Positions 1 through 8,652 of a stretch of DNA of 64,000 bases are shown here, in pieces (the stretch's first letter is position 1; the number at the start of each line of letters is the position of its first letter). The translations under genes and the position numbers were made by a program. The notes beneath the pieces are model-generated. The model was not told the origin of the DNA, did no database searches, and worked only from the letters and a program-made list of their open reading frames with translations. Source of the stretch: Meiothermus sp. (lineage in GTDB: Bacteria > Deinococcota > Deinococci > Deinococcales > Thermaceae); NCBI RefSeq assembly GCF_026004055.1, contig NZ_BPIJ01000001.1, forward strand, positions 248,001 through 312,000. The letters run 5' to 3'.

Positions 1-1642
1 GCCGGGCCATGGCCACGGTCAGGTGGGCCTCGAGGTTGGCCCGTTCAAAGCTGGGGCTTTTCATCAGCACATCAATCAGCCGGGCCCCCTCCCCCCGCTG
101 CTCAAAGTGCTTGAGGATGCGGTTCTTACCCTGTTCGGAGCGGGCCGCCTGCATGAAGTCGGCCAGCAGGCTGCCCTCCGGCGGCCAGGTGTGGTCTTCG
201 ACGTAGAGCGCCCACTCTACAAACTCCTCCTCGGGCACCGAGTACAGCAGGGCAATCACGTCCAACTCGCGCAGCAGGCGCTTTTCGGTGAGGTCGGGGC
301 GGTTTAGCCCCAGGTGGGCCGAGCTATCGGGCCGCCGCGGTGTACGAGCCATCCGGCCCGCAGAAGAGGATCGCTCTTTGGCCAGGTAGTCTTCCAGCGC
401 ACGCGGCGAAAGCTCCAATGCCCCAATCACCTTGGCCTTCAGCTTCTCCACCACCCGGTCGAAGGGCTCGCTCGAGATCAGGCGTGGCTTGAGGGCCTCC
501 AGGACTTTTTGCTTGTGTTCCGGACGCCGCAAGTCCAGCCCGCTGGCGGCCACCTCAAAGCGGTACTCCACTTCCGGCAACGCCGAGTCCAGGGCTTTTG
601 CAAAGCGGTCTTTGCCATCCGGTACAAGCAGCAAGTCGCCGGGGTCTTTGCCGCCCTCGAGCAGCACCGCATACACCACAAAGCTACGGGCAATCTCCAG
701 GTTCAGGCTTTGCAGGGTGGCCTTGCGCCCGGCCTCGTCGGCATCGAAGGCCAGGTAAAGTTCTGCTGCATCGGCCCGCTTTAAGAGGTGGGCCTGCTCG
801 GCCGAAAGCGAGGAACCCAGTACCGCTACCGCCTCGCCAAAGCCCATCTGGTGCAGGGCAATTACATCGAAAAGCCCTTCCACCACCACTGCCCGCCCCC
901 GCTCCCGGATGGCAGGGCGGGCCTGGGGATAGCCATAAAGCAGCAAGCTTTTCTTGAACAGGGCGGTTTCGGGCGAGTTGAGATACTTGGGATTATCGTC
1001 TTTCGTCAGGGCCCGGGCCGTGAAGGCCACGATGCGGCCCAGGGGATCCTGGATGGGAAAGGTGATGCGATTTCGGAAGCGATCCAAAAAGCGACCCTCG
1101 CGCTCCATCAGCACCCCCGCCTCCAGGGCCTCCTGGGGACTCACCCCCTGGCCGTGAAGGTACTTGAGCAGGCCGTCCCAGCTTGCCGGGGCATAGCCCA
1201 GGCCAAACTGCTCGATAGATTCGGGGGTCAGACCGCGGGCTTGCAGGTACTGCAGGGCCTCGCCCCCCAGACAGGAACGAAAGTAGGCCTGGGTCAGCTC
1301 GAGGACTTGCAGGGTTTCCTTGCGTGCAGAAGAGCGTCCTTTGTACTGTGGCAGCTCCACGCCGGTTTCCTGGGCAAGTCGCTCCAGGGCCTCCCGAAAC
1401 TCGATGCCCTCAATCTTTTGCAAAAAAGCAAAGATGTCGCCCCCGTTCTTACAGCCAAAGCAGTAGCACAGTCCTTTGGCCTCATTGACCTGAAACGACG
1501 GGGTTTTTTCCTGGTGAAAAGGGCACAAGCCCTTCCAGGTGCCCTTGCCACTGGGTTTGAGTGTCACATACCGCCCCACCAGCTCCTGAATGGGCATCCG
1601 GGAGCGAATCAGTTCGATGGCCTGGGCAGTCTGGGCATCCAT
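1..1642 (-). CDS. dnaG: DNA primase DnaG, C-terminus cut by window edge
   Basis: Synthesises RNA primers for the replication fork. The leftward frame from ATG at 1642 stays open to the window edge, giving about 547 codons of a protein usually near 600. The N-terminus has the CHC2 zinc finger: C40-P-F-H43, then C61-x2-C64, followed by NGGDIFAFLQ, which is the DnaG signature. The TOPRIM part and the start of the helicase-binding C-terminus follow; the last visible residues read MKSPSFERANLEAHL. Start chosen because it sits a normal distance ahead of the zinc finger. The 520 bp upstream carry no gene. Only the stop and final residues are missing. Confidence 0.97.
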   Translation of the reverse strand, partial: MDAQTAQAIELIRSRMPIQELVGRYVTLKPSGKGTWKGLCPFHQEKTPSFQVNEAKGLCYCFGCKNGGDIFAFLQKIEGIEFREALERLAQETGVELPQYKGRSSARKETLQVLELTQAYFRSCLGGEALQYLQARGLTPESIEQFGLGYAPASWDGLLKYLHGQGVSPQEALEAGVLMEREGRFLDRFRNRITFPIQDPLGRIVAFTARALTKDDNPKYLNSPETALFKKSLLLYGYPQARPAIRERGRAVVVEGLFDVIALHQMGFGEAVAVLGSSLSAEQAHLLKRADAAELYLAFDADEAGRKATLQSLNLEIARSFVVYAVLLEGGKDPGDLLLVPDGKDRFAKALDSALPEVEYRFEVAASGLDLRRPEHKQKVLEALKPRLISSEPFDRVVEKLKAKVIGALELSPRALEDYLAKERSSSAGRMARTPRRPDSSAHLGLNRPDLTEKRLLRELDVIALLYSVPEEEFVEWALYVEDHTWPPEGSLLADFMQAARSEQGKNRILKHFEQRGEGARLIDVLMKSPSFERANLEAHLTVAMAR

Positions 1643-1783
1643 AGCGGGCAAGTAACAAAGGGGTCAGACAAAATCAGACCCTTATTCTAACGCGCAGCAG
1701 ACTCGAGGTCTGCAAAAGTAAAGATACAGAGAATTTTCCCATGGAGGATGTGATTCGCACTTGTCAGAGCGGTTCCCACGAAT

Positions 1784-1814
1784 AGTCCCTACAGCGGTTT
1801 TTGCGGTAGGGACT
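1784..1814. repeat. Hairpin in the dnaG upstream region
   Basis: AGTCCCTAC (1784-1792) and GTAGGGACT (1806-1814) are a perfect 9-bp inverted repeat around a 13-nt loop. The loop sequence cctacagcggttttt recurs near 20935-20950 downstream of another gene, so this may be a small dispersed repeat rather than a regulatory site. Function unknown. Confidence 0.5.
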
Positions 1815-1832
1815 TACAATACGAGCCACCTT

Positions 1833-1975
1833 GTCATTGCGAGGAGGCCCCCACCGACGAAGCAATCCAGATAGGGTTGGCTGGGCGAGCCAGACCAGAG
1901 ATTCTGGATTGCTTCGCCTCCGCAGGATGCGAAGCAATGATGGGAGGAGACTGGCGTCACATACTTTGTTACCAG
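1833..1975 (+). repeat. REP-like palindromic repeat, copy 1
   Basis: Begins GTCATTGCGAGGAGGC. CGAAGCAATCCAGA (1858-1871) is perfectly inverted as TCTGGATTGCTTCG (1903-1916), and a second GAAGCAATGA follows at 1931-1940. It ends near ATACTTTGTTACCAGA. The left half plus the ATACTTTGTTACCA end is found again, inverted, at 60384-60470, so this is a dispersed repeat. The stretch 1643-2162 otherwise holds no gene that I can see. Confidence 0.7.
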
Positions 1976-2095
1976 AGCAGTAACTTTAAATTTTGTAGTC
2001 CCCTGTAACACGCCGGGGTCTGGGTAACGCGGCCATAACACGCGGTATCGCACCCTGTGGAGGCTCGAGCAGCCATGCGAACGGGGGTGGTTTTA

Positions 2096-2108
2096 TTGGT
2101 TTAACCAA
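2096..2108. promoter_or_regulatory. Small palindrome upstream of the 2163 gene
   Basis: TTGGTT-T-AACCAA is a perfect 6-1-6 palindrome 55 bp ahead of the next start codon, followed by another TTGGTTT. It could be an operator for the unknown gene downstream, but there is no second copy in the window to support that. Confidence 0.25.
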
Positions 2109-2162
2109 CGATGGTAGCTATTGGTTTCGGCATCTGGAAGCGAACACATACAGGAGAAAACC

Positions 2163-2906
2163 ATGGCAAGGATCGCACTAAGTATTCCCAGAGTCCGCTG
2201 CGTAGACGAGACTGGCGGCAGTTGGGCAGAAAAGTTCGGCAACGATGAAATCTACCTGGGGGCGGTGCTTGCCCTCATTAACGCCAACAAGTCCGTGGCC
2301 ATTGCCACTTCGGGCTCCAAGCTGGTGGGCAACAACTTCGATGACGGTGAGACCGTGCACTGGATGCGCGACCTGGTGGTTCAGGATCTGGGCGACCCCT
2401 CGGTCTACCCCTACCCCAAGGCGGTGGTGGCCTCGTTGGTGCTGGCCGAGCACGATGCCGGCAATGGTCGCAACAACTTCCTCGAGCGCCTCGCCAACGA
2501 CCTCCGGGCCAAGCTGAACCCGGCGGCCCTGGACGCAGTGCTGGGACGGGTGGGGGGCGGTGCCGTCCGGCGAGCTGGGGGTGGAACCCTGGCCCCATCC
2601 GTGGTGCACGGTGCGGTACTTGGCCCCACTACCGCCTCCGCCACGCCGGCACCTGCCCTAAACCCCCAAGCCTTCGAGCTTATCAAGGGTTTTGCCGCGG
2701 AAAAGGTCAAGGAGGTCGGCAACTACCTGATCTCCACGGTCTCGAGCTGGGTGGGCGACGACATCTTTCCGCCCGTTGTGAAGGTGCTGGACATCCCCAG
2801 CCCGGATCATACCTGGAATGGGCAGCGGATGACTCCAGAGGAGGACGTGGAGTTTGTGGGGCACAAGGGCAAGTATAGGGTGACCATGTACTGGGCCATG
2901 GATTGA
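2163..2906 (+). CDS. Hypothetical protein, 247 aa
   Basis: Not recognised. Start ATG 2163 is chosen because AGGAGA lies 7 nt upstream; a longer in-frame start at 2121 lacks such a site. No signal peptide or membrane segment is visible. The N-terminal half contains a conserved-looking stretch (CVDETGGSWAEKFGNDEIYL), the middle (about residues 120-165) is Gly/Ala/Pro-rich and probably a linker, and the C-terminus has GDDIFPP and VEFVGHKGKYRVTMYW, which looks like a beta-rich second domain. Upstream lies a non-coding region with repeats; downstream are two secreted-protein genes on the same strand, but separated by about 90 bp. Confidence 0.8.
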   Translation: MARIALSIPRVRCVDETGGSWAEKFGNDEIYLGAVLALINANKSVAIATSGSKLVGNNFDDGETVHWMRDLVVQDLGDPSVYPYPKAVVASLVLAEHDAGNGRNNFLERLANDLRAKLNPAALDAVLGRVGGGAVRRAGGGTLAPSVVHGAVLGPTTASATPAPALNPQAFELIKGFAAEKVKEVGNYLISTVSSWVGDDIFPPVVKVLDIPSPDHTWNGQRMTPEEDVEFVGHKGKYRVTMYWAMD

Positions 2907-2999
2907 GCCTCAAGGCCGTGTAAATTTGCCCCCTGTGCGGTGACCCCAAACCGATTTTTTAGGACTCGTGTTACCGGACAAGGGGGCTCGAGGCAGGTT

Positions 3000-3134
3000 A
3001 TGAAAAAGCTCGCTTGTTACGGAATGGTATGGCTGGCACTGTTTTTGGCGGCCTGTGGGGGGAGCGGTGGGAACAATGGCTCGAGCGCCGGTCACTGGGA
3101 CAGTGCAAAGTGGGACGAAGCCAAATGGCAGTAG
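3000..3134 (+). CDS. Small lipoprotein, 44 aa
   Basis: MKKLACYGMVWLALFLAAC is a classical lipoprotein signal with lipobox LAAC (Cys19 would be lipidated). The mature part is only about 26 residues, Gly/Ser-rich, ending in a short near-repeat DSAKW-DEAKW. AGGCAGG precedes the ATG at 3000; the frame opens earlier (2940) without a ribosome site. It ends 11 bp before the start of the S74 protein, so the two are probably cotranscribed and may work together at the cell surface. Function unknown. Confidence 0.7.
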   Translation: MKKLACYGMVWLALFLAACGGSGGNNGSSAGHWDSAKWDEAKWQ

Positions 3135-3145
3135 AGGAGGTTTTT

Positions 3146-4462
3146 GTGCCATACAACAAACTTTTCCTGGTGGGGGCCATGTTGACGGCGGGGGGATTGT
3201 TTGGGCTATCGGTAGGCGACCTGATTACCTTCAAGGCCGGAGACCCCATCAAGTCGGCAGAGGTCAATGCTAACTTCAGCACCCTCAAAGCTGCAGTGCA
3301 GTCCCTGGAGGCCCCCATCGGGGTCTCACGTCTGGCTGTGGAAGGCACCCCCGCCGACGGCAAGGTCTTGAAGCTCCAGGGTGCCAGCCTGACCTGGGCC
3401 GATGACCTCGTAGGCGGCCCTGGCACCAGCTACAACGCAGACGGCACCAGCCTCCAGCTTGTGGGCACCACCTTCTCGATTAAGGACGGTGGGGTGGGGA
3501 ATGCCAAGCTTGCGGACGGTGCTGTTACCGCCGGCAAACTCTCGCTCCCCCTGAACCTCAGCAGCTCTAGCGCAACCGCAATCTCGCTCGTCAACACTGC
3601 CGGCAACGCGCTCAGCAGCGTAAGTAGCGGCGGCGGCATCGGGGTGCTGGGGCGTGGCACCACCCGGGGCATTGTGGGCACCCAGGGTGATCTGAGCCTG
3701 TCGTGCGCAGGCACCTTCGGGGTGGGCGGGTGCGCTGAGAGCAGCGGGGTTGGGGTTTTTGGGCGCAGCGTCAGTGGAAATGGGGTGCGCGGCGTTAGCG
3801 ACACTGGTAACTCGGTCTACGGTGATAGTGGATCGGGTATTGGGGTGTGGGGGAACAGCACCACCCGGGGCGTGGTGGGCACTTTGGGGGGAACCTCCTG
3901 TGCCGGAACGTATGCGGTAGGCGGCTGTGCTGCTAGCGGGGTTGGGGTATTGGGCAGGAGTTCGGGCAACGATGCGGTGGTGGGAGAATCTACCAGCCCT
4001 AACCACGCGGCTGTTGCGGGATCCAATACGGGGGGTGGTTTCGCGGCCTACTTCGAGGCGGGCACGGCGGTCTGCTCCTTCAAGGCGGGCACTACCGGCT
4101 GGGCCTGCTCCTCCGACCGGAATCTCAAAGAGAACCTCGAGGCGGTGGACGCCATAAAGGTTTTGGACGCGGTGACCAAAATGCCCATCACCACCTGGAA
4201 CATGAAAGGCTCCAAGACCCGCCAGATGGGCCCCTCAGCACAGGATTTCTATGCTGCTTTTAGGCTGGGTGACGGCGATAAAACCATCAACACCACCGAC
4301 GCACAAGGGGTGGCGCTGGCTGCCATACAGGGCTTGAACACCAAACTGCAAGCCCAAAACAAGGCCCTCGAGGCCCGGGTGCAGGAGCTGGAGTCCCAAC
4401 TTGCAACCCTTCACTCGCTACAAGCCGAAGTTGCGGCCCTAAAAGCCCAGATCAGGCGATAA
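3146..4462 (+). CDS. Secreted fibre-like protein with C-terminal S74 chaperone/protease domain
   Basis: GTG 3146 is chosen because AGAGGAGG sits just upstream and the product then begins with a signal-peptide-like segment (PYNKLFLVGAMLTAGGLFGLSVG). Residues about 160-310 are Gly-rich imperfect repeats of the GVGVLGR / RGVVGT type, expected to form a beta-structured shaft. S323-D324 in the sequence SSDRNLKENL starts a Peptidase_S74 intramolecular chaperone domain, which in phage tailspikes trimerises and then cleaves itself before Ser-Asp. The last 50 residues are a heptad coiled coil. No phage genes are nearby, so this is likely a cell-surface protein rather than a tail fibre. Confidence 0.85.
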   Translation: MPYNKLFLVGAMLTAGGLFGLSVGDLITFKAGDPIKSAEVNANFSTLKAAVQSLEAPIGVSRLAVEGTPADGKVLKLQGASLTWADDLVGGPGTSYNADGTSLQLVGTTFSIKDGGVGNAKLADGAVTAGKLSLPLNLSSSSATAISLVNTAGNALSSVSSGGGIGVLGRGTTRGIVGTQGDLSLSCAGTFGVGGCAESSGVGVFGRSVSGNGVRGVSDTGNSVYGDSGSGIGVWGNSTTRGVVGTLGGTSCAGTYAVGGCAASGVGVLGRSSGNDAVVGESTSPNHAAVAGSNTGGGFAAYFEAGTAVCSFKAGTTGWACSSDRNLKENLEAVDAIKVLDAVTKMPITTWNMKGSKTRQMGPSAQDFYAAFRLGDGDKTINTTDAQGVALAAIQGLNTKLQAQNKALEARVQELESQLATLHSLQAEVAALKAQIRR

Positions 4463-4512
4463 GGGTTGCATGCGCCGGTGTTGCCCAACTGCCCCAAGGA
4501 AAGGATTGGACA

Positions 4513-5289
4513 CTAGCGCGCAGTCCAACCCAGATCCATCACCTGTGCCGAACCGGTGATGGCCCCGGCCTTGTCGGAGGCCAAAAACAGGGCGTACTCG
4601 GCCACTTCCTCCGGCTCGATCAGGCGCTTGATGGCCGCCGGGGCCAACATGACCTTTTCGATGACCTCGGCCTCGGAAATACCCAGCGTGCGGGCCTGGT
4701 CGGCAATCTGCGACTCCACCAGGGCAGTGCGCACATAGGCCGGGCAGATGGCATTGCAGGTAATTCCATGCTCTGCCACCTCGAGCGCCACGGTTTTGGT
4801 CAGGCCCATCAGGCCGTGCTTGGCCGAGATGTAGGCCGACTTGTAGGGGCTGGCCACCAGCCCATGCAGCGAGGAAATGTTGAGGATGCGCCCCCATTTG
4901 CGGGCTTTCATGCCCGGCAAGGTGTACTTGATGAGCTGAAACGGGGCGGTCAGGAGCACCTGGAGCATCCGGTTCCAGGTCTCTTCGGGGAACTCGTCTA
5001 CCGGGTAGATGCGCTGCAGGCCGGCGTTGTTGACCAGAATGTCGATGGGGCCTGGCTCGAGGGCTTTTTGCGCCAGCTCTCTAACCGCGGCTTGGTCGGA
5101 AAGGTCGGCCTGGATAAAGACCCCTCCCACCGCCTGGGCAACCTCCGCTCCGGCAGGTGAGAGGTCGTTCAAGATAACCCGGGCCCCTTCCCGGGCGAAC
5201 ACCTCCGCGATGGCCTTGCCGATGCCGCTGCCGGCCCCGGTGATGAGGGCAGTTTTGCCGTGTAGAATCATAGACGTATTATCTGGCAT
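4513..5289 (-). CDS. Short-chain dehydrogenase, probable 3-hydroxybutyrate dehydrogenase
   Basis: Oxidises 3-hydroxybutyrate to acetoacetate with NAD in the best-matching subfamily. Classical SDR layout: TGAGSGIG near residue 17-24, NNAG near 87-90, catalytic S140, Y153 and K157 (YISAK). HGLVASPYKSAYISAKHG and the ending ITGSAQVMDLGWTAR are typical of D-beta-hydroxybutyrate dehydrogenase. Two starts are possible: ATG 5289 or ATG 5271 (MILHGKTALITG); neither has a strong ribosome site. It lies 36 bp downstream of livF and is the last gene of the leftward run, consistent with short-chain acyl metabolism. Confidence 0.85.
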   Translation of the reverse strand: MPDNTSMILHGKTALITGAGSGIGKAIAEVFAREGARVILNDLSPAGAEVAQAVGGVFIQADLSDQAAVRELAQKALEPGPIDILVNNAGLQRIYPVDEFPEETWNRMLQVLLTAPFQLIKYTLPGMKARKWGRILNISSLHGLVASPYKSAYISAKHGLMGLTKTVALEVAEHGITCNAICPAYVRTALVESQIADQARTLGISEAEVIEKVMLAPAAIKRLIEPEEVAEYALFLASDKAGAITGSAQVMDLGWTAR

Positions 5290-5325
5290 ACTGCGGCTTT
5301 CGAAAGCCAGGGCTCGAGAATGGAC

Positions 5326-6030
5326 TTACAAGGCCAGGTAGGCCTTTTGCACCCCTTCGTTGCTGGATAGCTCGTAGGCGCTGCCCTGCAAGACCACCCG
5401 GCCATGCTCCACCACATAGCCCCGGTCGGCTACCTCGAGGCTCAGGGCCACGTTTTGCTCTACCAGGAGTACGCCCACCCCTTCTTTTTTCACCTGCGAC
5501 AAGGTGCTGAGCACCTCCTCGGCCAGTTTAGGGGAGAGGCCCAGGCTGGGTTCGTCCACCATCAGGATTTTGGGCCTGCCCATCAGGGCCCGCCCGATGG
5601 CCAGCATCTGCTGCTCGCCGCCGGAGAGGGTTCCGGCTAATTGGGTCTTGCGCTCGGCCAGACGGGGGAAGAGCCCATAGACCCGCTCGAGGGTTTCGGA
5701 TTTGCTCGCCCAGGCCAGAAACGCAGCTCCCAGCAACAGGTTTTCTTCTACCGTCATCAGGGGAAAGAGCTGTCGGCCTTCGGGGACGTGCCCCAGGCCC
5801 AGATGCGCCCGTCGGGCTGCCGACAACCCCCCCAGGCTCTGCCCGTCCAGCTTGATCTGGCCGCTCCAGGGGCGAATCAAGCCGGAGATAGTGCGCAAGG
5901 CGGTGGTCTTGCCTGCACCGTTGGCGCCGAGCAGGGCGACCAACTCGCCCTCGGCCACCTCGAGGCCGACGCCAAACAACACCTGGGCCTTGCCGTAGCC
6001 TGCGGTCAGGTCGGTCACGGTGAGCTTCAC
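5326..6030 (-). CDS. livF: Branched-chain amino acid-type ABC transporter ATPase LivF
   Basis: ATP-binding subunit energising a HAAT-family importer. Walker A GANGAGKTT (residues about 34-42), signature LSGGEQQ, Walker B ILMVDEPSLGLSP, then the short LivF C-terminus. 234 residues, normal for LivF. GTG start at 6030 with GGAGG five nucleotides upstream. Belongs to the livKHMGF set on the same strand; an 88-bp gap separates it from livG. Substrate may be a carboxylic acid rather than an amino acid, given the CoA ligase upstream. Confidence 0.93.
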   Translation of the reverse strand: MKLTVTDLTAGYGKAQVLFGVGLEVAEGELVALLGANGAGKTTALRTISGLIRPWSGQIKLDGQSLGGLSAARRAHLGLGHVPEGRQLFPLMTVEENLLLGAAFLAWASKSETLERVYGLFPRLAERKTQLAGTLSGGEQQMLAIGRALMGRPKILMVDEPSLGLSPKLAEEVLSTLSQVKKEGVGVLLVEQNVALSLEVADRGYVVEHGRVVLQGSAYELSSNEGVQKAYLAL

Positions 6031-6118
6031 GAGGGCCTCCCCAACACAGCCGATATGTATTCAGGCAAAGCCGGGCTCCCAACTTTCGCTTTGACACACC
6101 CTCTGCCCTGAACCCTGG

Positions 6119-6835
6119 TCACGCACTCCTCCCCAGATAGGCCTCGCGCACCTTGATATTTGCCGCAACCTCCTCATAGGGGCCCTCGGCGATCACCTGG
6201 CCGTAGTCCATCACTACCACCCGGTCGGCCAGGGCCCGTACCACGGGCATCAGGTGCTCGATAAACAGCACCGTTACGCCGCTTTCGCGGATTTGCTGCA
6301 CCAGCTTCACGGCCTCTTGGGCCTCGGATGGGCGCAGGCCGGCCATCACCTCGTCCAAAAGCAGTAGCCTGGGCTGGGTGCACAGTGCTCGGGCGAGCTC
6401 GAGGCGCTTGTCCTCGAGCAGCGTTAGCTCTCCCGCTTCGGTGTCGGCTTTGCTGGTCAGGCCGGTGAGCTCGATGACCTGCTCAACCACTTGCCGGGCG
6501 GCCTTCAGAGAGGTGCCGGGCTTGCCGTAGAGGGCGCCCACCATCAGGTTCTCCCGCACGGTCATCTCGTGGAAGGGCTGCACAATCTGAAAAGCCCGTC
6601 CCAGCCCCTTCCAGGCCCGCACCTCGGGCGGGGTATGGGTGATGTCCTGGCCCAGAAACTCGATCTGCCCGGCATCGGGGCGTATAAGGCCCGACAGCAG
6701 GTTGAGCAGGGTGCTTTTGCCCGCCCCGTTGGGGCCAATCACCGCCAGGATTTCGCCGGCGCGAACCTCGAGGTTCACCTCCCGGGCCGCCACCACCCCG
6801 CCAAAGCGTTTGCTCAGGCCGCTAACCCTAAGCAC
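6119..6835 (-). CDS. livG: ABC transporter ATPase LivG
   Basis: Second ATPase of the importer. Walker [10 protein letters not shown], the LivG-typical Q-loop region LGRAFQIVQPFHEMTV, Walker B LLLLDEVMAGL and H-loop FIEHLM. The signature motif is atypical: LTLLEDKRLELARAL replaces LSGGQ-type sequence, as is common in this LivG branch (LSYGEQRRLEIARAL in others), so the first residues of the signature have drifted. GTG start overlaps the livM stop by 8 bp, and GGGAGG precedes it. Confidence 0.92.
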   Translation of the reverse strand: MLRVSGLSKRFGGVVAAREVNLEVRAGEILAVIGPNGAGKSTLLNLLSGLIRPDAGQIEFLGQDITHTPPEVRAWKGLGRAFQIVQPFHEMTVRENLMVGALYGKPGTSLKAARQVVEQVIELTGLTSKADTEAGELTLLEDKRLELARALCTQPRLLLLDEVMAGLRPSEAQEAVKLVQQIRESGVTVLFIEHLMPVVRALADRVVVMDYGQVIAEGPYEEVAANIKVREAYLGRSA

Positions 6836-7736
6836 GCTGGCCTCCCTTGCGGCTAAACAGGCTCATCAGGCCCTTGGGCAAAAACAGAATGGTCAGCACC
6901 AGCACCACCCCGTACACCACCAGATAGCCCTCGCCGATGCGCAGGCGTAGCCAGGTCTCGAGGCTCACAATGATCAAGCCTCCCAACAGCGGCCCGGCGG
7001 TGGTATAGAGCCCGCCAAAAATCGGAATTACCAAAGCCTCGACGGCCCGGCCCAGGCCGAAGGCATCGTAAGGCGAGAGAAACAGGGTCTTCATGGCGTA
7101 CACCCCGCCCCCGAGCCCGGCCAGGAAGGCCGAGATCAGGAACGTCACGAGCTTCACCCGTACCACCGGCACCCCCAGCACCCGGGCCACCGCCTCCCCC
7201 TGCCGGGTGGCCGCCATGGCATAGTGGAGGCGGCTCTTGCTCAACAGCAGGCTTACCACCGTACAGATCAGCAATACCGCCACTGCCAGGTAGTAGCCCC
7301 CCAGTGGGTAGGCCCCGCCAAACGCGGGCTGTACCGGCAGGCCAATCGAGCCGCCGGTGAACTCTGCTTTGAGCACCAGCGTGCGCATTACCTCGCTAAA
7401 GGCCAGGGTAGCGATGGCAAAGTACATGCCTTGCAAGCGCAAAGTGGCTAGACCGAGCAGCAGGCTCGAGAGGGCCGCCACCCCTCCGCCTACCAAAAGG
7501 GCCGGAATGGTGCCCAGGGCAGGGGCCGAGAGTGCAGCGGCATACGCCCCCAGCCCAAAAAAAGCCCCGTGGGCCAGCGAGAGCTGCCCGGTGCGGGCCA
7601 GCATGTCCCAGGCCAGGGCCAGCGCGCTAATCAAGAAGGCAAACTGGGCAGCATCCAGCAGGAAGGCCCGCCACTGGCCCAGGGGCAGCCCCGGCAAAAC
7701 CAGGGCCAAGAGCAGAAGAACCCCGGCCAGAATCAC
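6828..7736 (-). CDS. livM: ABC transporter permease LivM
   Basis: Inner-membrane permease; 302 residues with about nine hydrophobic helices. The segment AHGAFFGLGAYAAAL and ARVLGVPVVRVKLVTFLISAFLAGLGGGVYA are hallmark LivM sequences. GTG start overlaps the livH stop by 4 bp, indicating translational coupling. C-terminus ILFLPKGLMSLFSRK is the usual LivM ending (PxGL). Confidence 0.93.
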   Translation of the reverse strand: MILAGVLLLLALVLPGLPLGQWRAFLLDAAQFAFLISALALAWDMLARTGQLSLAHGAFFGLGAYAAALSAPALGTIPALLVGGGVAALSSLLLGLATLRLQGMYFAIATLAFSEVMRTLVLKAEFTGGSIGLPVQPAFGGAYPLGGYYLAVAVLLICTVVSLLLSKSRLHYAMAATRQGEAVARVLGVPVVRVKLVTFLISAFLAGLGGGVYAMKTLFLSPYDAFGLGRAVEALVIPIFGGLYTTAGPLLGGLIIVSLETWLRLRIGEGYLVVYGVVLVLTILFLPKGLMSLFSRKGGQRA

Positions 7737-8590
7737 CGAATCCTCCAGCTACGCCAGGTCAGGGCGATAAAAATCACCAAAAAGAACACTGCCTCCACCC
7801 AGCCGCCCCCACCCGGCACATAGGTGCTCACAAAGGCTTCGGCTAAGGCCAGGATGACGGCCGCCGGAACCACCCCTCGCAGGTTACCCAAACCCGCCAT
7901 CACGATAATGGCAAAGGCCTTGAGGGTATAGGCGAACCCCACGGTGGGGGAGGCGTACAACATTACCGAGAGCATGACGCCCGCAACGCCGGCCAGCGCT
8001 GCCGAAAGGCCAAAAGCCAGCAGATAAATCTGCTGGGTCTCGATGCCCAACAAACCCGGCGCCAGCCGATTCTGGGCCACCGCCCGCACCGCGAAGCCCA
8101 GCCGGGTTCTGCCCAGGAACCAGTACAACGCGCCCAGCAAACCTAGTGATAGCAAAAAAGCAGCAAAGGGCGGTACTCCAAAGGAAATACCGCCCAGCGC
8201 AACGGTAGCGCCCTGATAACTGGTGGAGACCACCCGGGTATCTGCGCCAAACAGCAGTAAGGCGATATTTTGCAGCGCCACCGAGATGCCAAAGGTTAGG
8301 AGCATCTGGTTGAGTTCCGGTGCAGCCAGCACGGGCCGGATCAGGCCATAGTAGGTGATAGCCCCGACCAGAAACAATACGATGGCGGCCAGCCCTAACG
8401 AGAGGATGGGGTCAATCCCTGCACCCACAAAAAGCAGGTAGGAGACAAAAGCGCCGATCATGGAGAACTCGCCGTGGGCAAAGTTGACAATACCCACCAC
8501 GCCCACCGCCAGGGCCAGTCCACTGGCCACCAGCGCATAAATGCCGGCGGCCAGGATGCCGTTGATGAGGGTTTGTAGCAGTAAATCCAT
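7733..8590 (-). CDS. livH: ABC transporter permease LivH
   Basis: Partner permease of LivM. NFAHGEFSMIGAFVSYLLF and the final region AFAIIVMAGLGNLRG-VVPAAVILALAEAF identify LivH. ATG 8590 (MDLLLQTLINGILAAG) is chosen because it matches the family start; an in-frame TTG at 8608 would add six residues, and neither has a clear ribosome site. About 62 bp separate it from the binding-protein gene upstream. Confidence 0.92.
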   Translation of the reverse strand: MDLLLQTLINGILAAGIYALVASGLALAVGVVGIVNFAHGEFSMIGAFVSYLLFVGAGIDPILSLGLAAIVLFLVGAITYYGLIRPVLAAPELNQMLLTFGISVALQNIALLLFGADTRVVSTSYQGATVALGGISFGVPPFAAFLLSLGLLGALYWFLGRTRLGFAVRAVAQNRLAPGLLGIETQQIYLLAFGLSAALAGVAGVMLSVMLYASPTVGFAYTLKAFAIIVMAGLGNLRGVVPAAVILALAEAFVSTYVPGGGGWVEAVFFLVIFIALTWRSWRIR

Positions 8591-8652
8591 AAAGTTGGCT
8601 GATAGCAAAGGGGCTGATTAGCTATACGCCATTAGCTATCAGCGCTGAGCCT

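Noticed and set aside
314-1690. Plus-strand frames over the first 1.7 kb
   Set aside because: They are antisense to dnaG, whose zinc finger and length are unmistakable.
3146-4462. Prophage tail fibre
   Set aside because: No structural, lysis or integrase genes nearby and a signal peptide is present, so a cellular surface protein is more likely.
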